Source: Phytophthora sp. 'mugwort'
Lineage: Eukaryota; Oomycota; Peronosporomycetes; Peronosporales; Peronosporaceae
Direction: 5' to 3'
Assembly (NCBI GenBank): GCA_033558025.1
Contig: JAUCEF010000001.1
Location: 4,340,001-4,404,000 of the forward strand
Length of the DNA: 64,000 nt
In this document: one piece after another, positions 56,423-64,000 of the stretch
Layout: every line of letters starts with the position of its first letter
How positions within the stretch are numbered: the stretch's first letter is position 1
The notes under the pieces: generated by a model
The model's database searches: none
The model's input: only the letters and a program-made list of their open reading frames with translations
Told to the model about the DNA's origin: nothing
Translations under genes and position numbers: made by a program

Positions 56423-57995
56423 CTAAGTAAAAGTTATCAGCCTCTTGACTCGGGAGGCCGCCATGTTGAGAGCGAGAGCGATGGAGAACTTGTACAAGGT
56501 GGGCTGGTAGGTCACCGGCAGGCGGAAAAGGACCGCTCGGAGTTCTTTTTTGCGCACCGTCAAATTGTAGAGAGCTTTGAGCCTTTTCGATACGGCTGGC
56601 GTACTGCTGAACGACGCTCGCATGTGAAGAAAGACAAGTCGAGACCTATCGAGGCGTTCGACCATTTCTGTTGGGGTCGTTCTGGAGGACTTGTTGACCA
56701 ATTTGAGTGTGCGGTGGTACTGTTCTAACGGGGTGTTTTGTGTAGCACAACCCGGCGGCGTATGATGCGCTTGCCACTGCGAAAAGCGTGGATGCATATT
56801 CACTGCGCAATAATATGCTCGGTCACAACACGAAAAGGCTCGCTTAATGAAGATGCAGCGTTCCACTCTGCAAGAACTCTAGAACGCTAGGTTGGAACTC
56901 TTCCTCGCTGCGAGCATAGTGCCTGTTGTTCAGAGGACGAAATATCATTTTCCGTGTTACCGGTTCCAGCTTGGCTCCATCAATATGTGTTTTCGGTTCT
57001 GACAAACGTGAAACTAGCACATGAGAATGTTTGATTAAGGGAAGTGGGAACTGCAGGCATTGAACTGTGCATTATCAGCATCTGTCATTATGAACTTAGG
57101 AGAGAATCGAACCATAAACGTCTCCCACATCACGCGTTTCCCAGATGCGCAGCACCAATGGATGTCCGTCCCGGTATGGTGGGAGGTGCAAAAGTACACG
57201 ATGGGGGAGAACCTTCCGCAGCAGTCGGAAATGCCAAACACAAACACCGGGTATCGATGCTTAACGAAACTGCGCGTGCTATCAATGTGAAATAAAGGCG
57301 TGCAGCGTGGATCTCGTTGTATAGCAACATACATATCCAGCAACGAGAAGCACGTAAGCCCAATTCGAAAGGGCGCCACAGCCGATCCATTACCTAGGTC
57401 AGCAACAAGCTCGGTCCCTTCCATATTGGTGTCACACAGCACTAGCAACCTATTGCCTGAATTGGCCACGTTTGCAACACCGACGTACATAGAGCTTGCA
57501 CAGATATCAATGACAGGCTGCATGGCATCACGTTATTCCTTTTGCGCCACTTTTTCACGTGTTCTTGGACTTGAGAAAGAAGTGGTGAGGACCATTCATG
57601 AAGTGGAAACTCACTTTCTTCACCAACCAACCGAACAAATCAACAGCTTTCAATGCAGCATCTTCACCTAGGCGCTCTTCAAGAAATTCGATCGTGGGGG
57701 CCGTGAGCCGCGCCGTCTTAGGTGAATCCGTCGAAGGTTCCACCATGACGCATTCTCCTTCAACGAACACACTGGCCAATTGGCTTAACTCGCACACCAG
57801 AATCTTATATCGGCACTGACATGGTACACCGCTGTCTATGCATCGATTTGACTTGCACATAGTGATGACCCTGCGCATGTTATGGTTTATCAAGAGCTGA
57901 TCATCCTCGTCATGGGCTAGATGGTCAAGTTGGCACCTTGCAGGATCGTTCTTCTGATGAATAAATTTGGGAAGAGAAGCGAGAAACTCATTCAA
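56423..57995 (-). pseudogene. MULE transposase pseudogene
   Basis: The N-terminal piece (57,995-57,555) is followed by the catalytic piece (57,523-57,035). The catalytic piece has LFHIDSTRSFVKHRYPVFV and FGISDCCGRFSP, holding the first Asp region, and later FIMTDADNAQFNA with the second Asp. The C-terminal piece (56,866-56,423) has NTPLEQYHRTLK. The third catalytic region should lie in the gap 56,870-57,030 and was not recognised. Frames change between the pieces. This matches MULE rather than hAT or Tc1 organisation. Confidence 0.8.
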
Positions 57996-58369
57996 TGAAG
58001 TAAATGTATCCGATCAATAGTTTTATCCACGAACGACGAGCCCTGTGGTTCATGTGACTTGCTCTGTATTCACCTCAACCTGTTCAACCCAACAACATTT
58101 AGCTTTTCGTATGCGTACCATTCGACTAGCACCCGTACATGTTGCTCGCCTTCGCGAGAGACGTGATCCATCGTATGCGCTCGGAAAACTTAATAGTGGC
58201 GTCTATTCCAGCGGGAACGACACTGCAATGCACACGAAGATGGGAGCGGTTATATGTGCAGCGCAAGCGCGGCTATTCTTGAGTAGCAGCGCGGCAATTC
58301 TCGAGCTGCACGCGGCTATTCTTGCGTAGCAGCGCGTATGTGGGTAATGGTCATGAGTATGGTAGTGTA

Positions 58370-58502
58370 TTCTGGTGATGCTCCCCAGATCTCTGGTGAA
58401 TTTGCCACAAACCCTGGTGAGTGTTCCCACCCAAATCTCTGGTGATGAAACACATATTCCTGGTGTTGATCTCCGAATCTCTGGTGTGAAATCTCCCTGC
58501 TC
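58370..58502 (-). repeat. Iterated subterminal repeats, right end of the MULE
   Basis: CTGGTGA-type units, the complement of the left-end units, occur near 58,372, 58,394, 58,415, 58,440, 58,461 and 58,481, most preceded by ATCT. Confidence 0.75.
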
Positions 58503-58794
58503 TACACAGCGGCTACACCAGCGGATGTAATGGAAAGTCGGCCCAATCGAAACGCGCTGCATTCCTGAACTTACAGCATCCGTTCGTATTTGAGAATGCA
58601 ATTGGAGCAATAATAGCAAGGAGCACCAACGAACGCCGTCTACACATCCACATCCATGTAGCGTGAGTCCATCTGTCGAAGATCGCACCTAACTTGTCCG
58701 GGAGCTCTGCACCTGGCCTGTGACGGGGACACAACACCTTGCACACAGAGACTCTGTGAACGGTCCACAAGTCCCTGGTATGAGGGAACTGTTA

Positions 58795-60529
58795 CACAGA
58801 CGGACGGAATCCAACGGCCACATGGCATCTGACAGAAGCATACAAATCATAGTCAGATATGATTGGCTGAAACAACTGCAAAGAAAGTCACCTAAATAAT
58901 TCGGACGAGCGAGCTAAGAATTAGGGCAAGAAATGAGAAGCATATTTTTTATTTAAGACTCAACGTTGAGGGCCTTGTTAAATGCCTTCCGTACAGTATC
59001 TTCGCTAATCTCCTCCACACGCGGATAGTACGCTTAATGGTAGCTAGACGTTTGTATTTTGTTGTTTCCCCCGCTCTGGTATCTTCTAGCAGCCATGCTA
59101 ACTTCAACTTGGCCTTCAATGGCCCCATAACGCCCACGTCTAAGGGCTGGCACACCGATCTTGAATTTTTAGGTAAAGGCTGCAAAAAAGAAAACAGCTC
59201 TGCTGCAACGATCTCTTCTGACTCCTCCGAGACGTGGCAATCGAGATTGATTGTCGACGAGGAGCACGGATGGATCCTGGTTTGCGGCAGCAGCAAGGTG
59301 CGAAGAAACCGGCACCAGACTTGGCCATCCATCCAAGCTTTTGGCTGCAGCGCATACATGTGTCCTATACAGTACCGCATAACTAAATTAGCACGATAAA
59401 ATATATAGCTAGAAAAGCGACGCATCGTGTTACCTTTTGGGTACGTAGGCATTTCCTCTGTGGCATCGTGCCATCCGGTTCCCCACGCACAACGAACATC
59501 AGCGGAAGTTTTTTACCTAAAATAAAAACAAGTTAGTTTTAGCGCATTTCATACTACATGATTTTAACGTACCGTCATCGCGAACAGAGCACACGACTGT
59601 CATCCTCGCTGAATGCCTTTGAGAGGTTGTAATGTTTGAGGCTTACCTCGCTCGCACAGAATTCTTGAGGGAGGGGTGTCATAGTACAGTTTCGTCAACA
59701 TTAAAGATCATCTTGGGCGGCATTGAACCGTAGGAATCCTTAAACGTTTTGATGAAAGCTTGCTGTATAGCTATTAGGCCGTCTAGTTTCTCCTAGACGA
59801 GCCAACGCCAGAATAAATGACACACGAATCAGTATAAACAAACCAATTTATCAAAGGACCCAAATCAGAATCGTACCTTTAAGCCATGGGGAGTCCGCTG
59901 GACGAAGCCATGGCGATACGAAAAGCGACGCAAAGTCGGAGAAGAGATTCGTACGCCACGTCGCCACTTTTTTGCTGCCAGTATAGTCCGCTAGCCAACC
60001 GTCGTGGTTATCACGAATAAACTGTGCCATCCTGGTAGTTGTTAGCGCTTGATCGGATCGTCGTTGGTCCTTCATGTAGGTGACGAGCTGAGGGAAAAGG
60101 GGATTATCTCTGGCACCCCGGTAGTCCGCGCTAGCGTTATTTTTCGACCCGTCAAATGCAAATATGTTCTCCTTGTTAGCTCTCCAATCGCACAAAGTGC
60201 GCCGAGGGACGCCATCCACTTTTGCAGCCGCACGCTCACTCATTCCCTCCGATTTTGTCAGAATCTCCCACTTGAGCCGGAAAGAATAGTGCTTACGACG
60301 TGCTATAGGAGCTTGAGATGCTACAGTATCGAACAACACCGATACGGATGCCTCATCGGCATCGAGCTCCGACTCCGTGAGGAGGGGGATTTCTGACTGA
60401 CAGCCTCAGAAATAAACAATTATGGCCAACTCTGGGTTGGCCAAAATCCTACTAGATATTAGAATGTGATTAACTAATATTACTTAGTGGCCGTTACGGT
60501 GTCTGGCCGTTGGATTCCGTCCGTCTGTG
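58795..60529 (-). mobile_element. Pogo-like transposon, copy 2
   Basis: 1735 bp with TIRs like copy 1 (CACAGACGGACGG) and TA on both sides (58,793-58,794; 60,530-60,531). By eye it differs from 49,096-50,831 at about eight bases plus one T in a T run. Same orientation as copy 1. Confidence 0.95.
58949..60339 (-). pseudogene. Pogo-like transposase, copy 2
   Basis: It has the same motifs and the same breaks as copy 1: the frame after FNVDET, and the AATCAATC duplication between VLLVDN and LDCHVSEES. The N-terminal frame (60,339-59,851) is longer because Gln replaces the TAG of copy 1. Apparent introns near 59,520-59,570 and 59,360-59,440 have GT...AG ends. The shared breaks predate the duplication. 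Confidence 0.85.
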
Positions 60530-60608
60530 TACCAAAGTAAGTAGATGTAAGACTGAATATATTTATAAGTGATCTCCTTTATGCTTCTACATACTAACTG
60601 TAAGTCAA

Positions 60609-60670
60609 CTGGGCATCGATCTGATTGGGCAGGATTTTTTTTCCTGCTGTCCTATCAGATCGATGCCCAG
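60609..60670. repeat. Foldback hairpin
   Basis: CTGGGCATCGATCTGAT at the start pairs perfectly with the last 17 bases, and TGGGCAGGA / TCCTGC continue the stem imperfectly around a T-rich loop. Confidence 0.8.
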
Positions 60671-61040
60671 GTGTTGGAGAACTCTATCCCGCTGGCCCTG
60701 CAATCTCACCCTCTAGTATTGGATACGATATCCCTCGGCATTACAGGTGGCGCAGGATTGTTGTGTGAGTGAGTTCGTAAATACTACAGGGATAGCTACG
60801 ATATACATCCTCGTCTCAGCGATGACTTTGTTTTTCTTCTGGGCAATTGTAAAATTAACGGCGGGCTCTGTGCATAATCGCAGGTCCAGGTTGTTCACGT
60901 AGTTCGCACGCTTCGTGTGAAATCACGACCGTGCCGGTGATTTTCGTATTTTGGGGTATCCAGAACCTTAATCGAATTCTCGGGCACTGAACCTTATTCA
61001 CAAAATCAGTGCCCGCGCATTTATAGAGAAATTGCTTTGA
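60671..61040. other. No recognisable gene
   Basis: Short frames only; contains no supported feature. Confidence 0.4.
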
Positions 61041-61047
61041 TTGAAAT

Positions 61048-61370
61048 TTGTACGAGGTATGCTGGGTGAGCACGCAGGCGACGAAGGCAACTACCAACAA
61101 TGTGGCAGAGAATATAGGCCTAGCGATGGGGCTCAAAGCGTGTGTCAAACACGACTGGGCACCACTAGATATCTTTGGCGATAGTAACAAGATATCATTC
61201 GTCAACAGGCGACTGGAATACAACCCAGGCCAAGCACCTTTAAGATCTTTACTGCTAGAGCGGACGATTGGCGTACAAGATCGGAGTAAGGATATGACAA
61301 CGTCACCTACGAGCATTCAACAAAATGGCCAACGCTCTGGCGAACATGGCTATGGACTCGGGGTGCGTTT
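61048..61370 (+). pseudogene. RNase H type 1 remnant
   Basis: QATKATTNNVAENIGLAMGL matches the NNxAEYxGL box of type 1 RNase H, and APLDIFGDSNKISF holds the next Asp. After a frame change near 61,255, RAFNKMANALANMAMDSG matches the last helix (NKxADxLANxAMD). It is probably from a retroelement or a truncated RNase H gene. No partner domains were found. Confidence 0.65.
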
Positions 61371-61812
61371 GCAACAGCGACCAATACGAACACATGGAGA
61401 CAGATGGCAATGAGAAGACATTTACAATATGCTGCCGGTGACGTAAAGCATTGTCTGGGACACAACCAAGATGAGACGGTTTGGGGATTCGAGGCCGCAC
61501 TGCCTTAACGGTGGCGCGACTCTAGGCTATAGTGCTAGAGTAGGACCGGTGGTAGGAGACACCGGCCGACATGGCCATAGGATGTCGTTACGTTAGACAA
61601 AGAAGCTAAGTGACAACAATGTACCTCACTGAGAAAAAGACTGCTTTGGCAATTATGATTATGATCGATATCATCGACAGATGTAGCTAAAAGATTGTGC
61701 AATTCGATGTAGGCGTCTCCGCCATGGTTTTTGTGTCATACGGAATGGGCGCCAACAGGCAAACAAAGTACGACACGTCGATCCCTTTTTTTGACTCATC
61801 CAGGGCGGTAAG
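61371..61812. other. No recognisable gene
   Basis: Short frames only. Confidence 0.4.
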
Positions 61813-61864
61813 TTAACCCTTTCGCGATCACTGGGGAAAAATAAATGCCCCGTTTGACGGATTT

Positions 61865-61989
61865 TTAAAATGTTAAGTAAAAACAGCAATCGAACAGAGA
61901 CATTCTGCCCCATATCACATTCGATTGGTAGAGAATTGATATGGGGCAGAATGCCTCTGTTCGATTGCTGTTTTTAACTAGCATTTTAT
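61865..61989. repeat. Long near-perfect foldback
   Basis: Arms of 39 bp (61,879-61,917 and 61,937-61,975) pair with one mismatch around a 19-base loop, and AAAATG / CATTTTA outer flanks extend it to about 50 bp per arm. Confidence 0.9.
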
Positions 61990-62114
61990 CATTGAAAGTT
62001 TATATTTTTTAAATCAAAAAGTATTACGCTGCAGCAAATTTAAAAATGAAATTACAAAATAAACCTCCTCTTTTCTTGTCCACTCATTTCACTTTTGTTT
62101 TTGGCGGGAACGTG

Positions 62115-62460
62115 CGACGGCGTCTTCTTCTCGACCGCGCTGACCTTAGAGCTTCTACATCGCGAGGAGGTAAGCTTGTTGTGTGCGTAGCCTCAGGAGC
62201 AGCCCACGTGTGTGCGCTAACTTGTGTGGTGCATTTGTATCGGTTTTTAAACAGGGCAGAACAAAGTGAATTGTGGAAGCCTATTACGCGGCGGCGTGTT
62301 GGCCGCCCGCTCTGGGCTTCGAGCTTCTATACCACGAGAAGGTAAACTTGCTGTGTGCGCGGCCTCATATCCGGCCGGCGTGTGTGCGCTAACTTGTGTG
62401 GTGTTCGCGTTTGTATGGGTTGCGGAAAAAGTGAGGTGTGGTAGCCTACTGCGATGGTGA
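62115..62460. repeat. Diverged tandem duplication, period 172 bp
   Basis: AGCTTCTA (62,150 and 62,322) and GTGTGCGCTAACTTGTGTGG (62,209 and 62,381) recur with the same 172-bp spacing. Each unit also has GAGGTAA or GAAGGTAA near the same place. Confidence 0.7.
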
Positions 62461-62515
62461 GTGCTACAGGGTGCTGTTATTTCCATTACAAAATCGAAAG
62501 TAAAATTGGCCGGTT

Positions 62516-62869
62516 TTATTGAGAGAAGCGTTTATATCGGAATGGGTTTGCATGCCCAGCTAGCTGGCCCGTGAGAGGCTCCGTGAAGTTTCCATTGGCG
62601 CAGAAGTAGCTTCGACACGACGGTCGATGTCTTGGGCAATACGACTCCGTTAAAATGACAATACCAGCTGATGGGAGGGTAAACAACCCCCTTAGCACGG
62701 CCCCTTTTACTTCATCGATGAAAAGAAAGCTATTTTTTCTAGGTAAACGATCGACGAATGGCAGGATGGTGTCTGCACTGATAGTCCGCATTATTTTGCG
62801 TTGCCTAAGAGCAACAGCACTTTCTTGAGCAATGGCTGCACATTTGAAATCGGTTGAATTCAGCTTCAT
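62516..62869 (-). pseudogene. Unrecognised minus-strand reading frame
   Basis: A 117-codon frame follows the zinc-binding tail on the same strand. It has no domain I recognise; it may be the 3' end of the PiggyBac-like unit or chance. Confidence 0.25.
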
Positions 62870-63669
62870 TCTTAATTTTTGTTACCCAGCTGGAAAGCCT
62901 ACGTGTGGGCTCGATGCGATTAGGTGGTTCAATGGTAAAATGCAGTCATGTAAGAGGTCTCTAAAAAAAAAAAACCCTAGTCTACGGACGAGCTCAAGTG
63001 TACTGCATGGCAATATCGGCTCGTCTAAAGCCCGCCTACTCCGAAAAGAATGTCTTGCTGTGGTGTCGAACAACCAGAACGGAAAAACGAAGCTTTCCGT
63101 CCGCATACGCTGCACTTGTGCTGAGCTCGTAAAGTATTTTTGCTCATGCGTTGGTACATAGCCAAGGAGCTGAAAGCTACCAAAGTATGAGTGGGGGCAA
63201 GCGATTCATCATCACCAGCACGTGCAGCACCAACCCGTGTAAATCTATCCATCGTGAACTCGTTGTAGATCAACTGGTGGGATGATTGCGAGATTATTTG
63301 AATTGAAATCCACGATGGATGAATCGAGGAATCCAGATTCACTAGCTTCGTACTTGTACGCTTGAAATGCATCCACGACCACTATTCCAAGCAACTTAGA
63401 GAACAACCTGTGGTGCCAACGCTTTGTGTGCCAAACCTTTCAAACTCCAAGCTCCCTTGTCTATAGTGATCATGGATCTGAGAACTTAGAATAAAAGAGT
63501 TCCCAAGCCAGCGGAAGAAATCGCCTTCAGTAATATGTTTTGTCGCCGAGCTTGAAGCTTGTTGTTGGTGTGTTGAATAGTATTTTGTATCGTCGACCAC
63601 GGGTACATCAGGTAAAAAGTACTTGGCAAAAATAACGATTTTGCACCGAGTTGAAGAACGGAAGGCCAC

Positions 63670-63788
63670 CGAGATGAAGCTTTACGCTTGCGTGCCAGCG
63701 CAACGGGGTCAATAAGGACGTCAGCGCAAAACTCCCACGTTGGCTATTGGCTAGGTCGTCCGAGATATCCACCCTAACTACTATATGT
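63670..63788. other. No recognisable feature
   Basis: Short flank between the PiggyBac-like remnant and the second Copia LTR. Confidence 0.3.
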
Positions 63789-64000
63789 TGTTGGAGTAGT
63801 CAGCTTGGACGTTAAAGGATTAGTGGACACATTCAGACAAAATATTGAATACTGACTAGTTAGCTTCTTTATGTTAAACTAAATGAATCACTTCCGAATT
63901 TGCTTTCAAGGTAATCACGATGACTCGATTACGTATGTTCCAACAGGTTAACAGCCGCATACTTGGACAGATGAGTCGCCATTCTATATACAACCAGATG
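63789..64000 (+). mobile_element. Left end of a second Copia element, cut by the window edge
   Basis: A 157-bp LTR candidate starts TGTTGG and ends CCAACA (63,789-63,945). It is followed directly by GGTTAACAGCCGC, the same primer site as in the element at 38,973. The last 30 bases of the LTR also resemble the end of the other LTR (TCACTTC...TTTGC). Internal sequence begins after it and runs out of the window. Confidence 0.7.

Larger units (their letters stand above)
55213..58502 (-). mobile_element. Mutator-like element (MULE)
   Basis: 3290 bp flanked by the 9-bp direct repeat TACACAGCG (55,204-55,212 and 58,503-58,511). The ends are not simple TIRs: each carries a run of short repeats of the form TCACCAGAGAT, at least seven on the left (55,228-55,400) and at least five facing inward on the right (58,370-58,490). 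Outer ends are G-rich on the left and C-rich on the right. A broken MULE transposase lies inside on the minus strand. Confidence 0.85.
61813..63669 (-). mobile_element. PiggyBac-like remnant (copy 3)
   Basis: TTAA (61,813-61,816) is followed by CCCTTTCGCGATCA, the same start as the copy 2 end at 32,451. Minus-strand coding remnants lie to the right: LEFERF and a WHHRLFSKLLGIVVVDAFQA-like stretch near 63,440-63,380, then CSVCGRKASFFRSGCS (63,130-63,080), a Cys cluster like the zinc-binding tail of PiggyBac transposases. The right terminus was not found. Confidence 0.5.

Overview
The window looks like a repeat-rich stretch of an oomycete nuclear genome, most like Phytophthora or a downy mildew. 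Three things point there. Two related short secreted proteins carry an oomycete-type signal peptide and an acidic EER motif. The one well-formed core gene is a bifunctional HPPK-DHPS folate gene with six introns of 56-77 bp and compact GT...AG ends. The transposon mix (pogo, PiggyBac, Mutator-like, Tc1, hAT, DIRS-like, Helitron, Copia) is one known from these genomes. No rRNA, tRNA, CRISPR or bacterial operon structure was seen.

Layout. 0-6 kb: decayed pogo-like and PiggyBac-like transposases. 7.2-7.7 kb (minus): first EER-type secreted protein. 8.7-16.3 kb: foldback hairpin, Helitron-like ends, and a degraded tyrosine-recombinase (DIRS-like) retroelement on the minus strand. 16.9-18.7 kb: a pogo-like element with clear terminal inverted repeats (TIRs) flanked by TA. 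20-22 kb: Helitron helicase remnant. 22-31 kb: three decayed minus-strand Copia elements, with a PIF1-like helicase remnant between them. 31-37 kb: pogo-like pseudogenes, a PiggyBac with a TTAA end, and a TA-flanked MITE. 38.3 kb (plus): second secreted protein. 38,973-43,686: a nearly intact, apparently very young Copia element with two 286-bp LTRs and a GTGAT target duplication, followed by a cluster of perfect hairpins.

45.6-51.1 kb is a long-TIR Tc1-like element that now contains hAT-like coding remnants and a complete pogo-like insertion. 52.0-55.04 kb is the only clear core-gene island: an EF-hand/coiled-coil protein and the HPPK-DHPS gene, both on the minus strand and 209 bp apart. A 3.3-kb Mutator-like element with a 9-bp target duplication lies about 170 bp upstream of the folate start codon. 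A second, nearly identical pogo copy lies beyond it. The right end holds an RNase H remnant, a third PiggyBac remnant, another long foldback, and the start of a second Copia element that runs off the window.

The genes do not form a pathway. The host genes are HPPK-DHPS (folate synthesis), the coiled-coil protein and the two predicted secreted proteins; nearly everything else is mobile DNA, much of it nested. The most interesting signals are a Copia primer site matching the tRNA-Asn anticodon arm, the paired EER proteins without an RxLR, two pogo copies sharing the same coding breaks on either side of the core-gene island, the Mutator element's iterated subterminal repeats next to the folate promoter, and several long perfect foldbacks. 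All calls come from reading the sequence by eye; no search was run.
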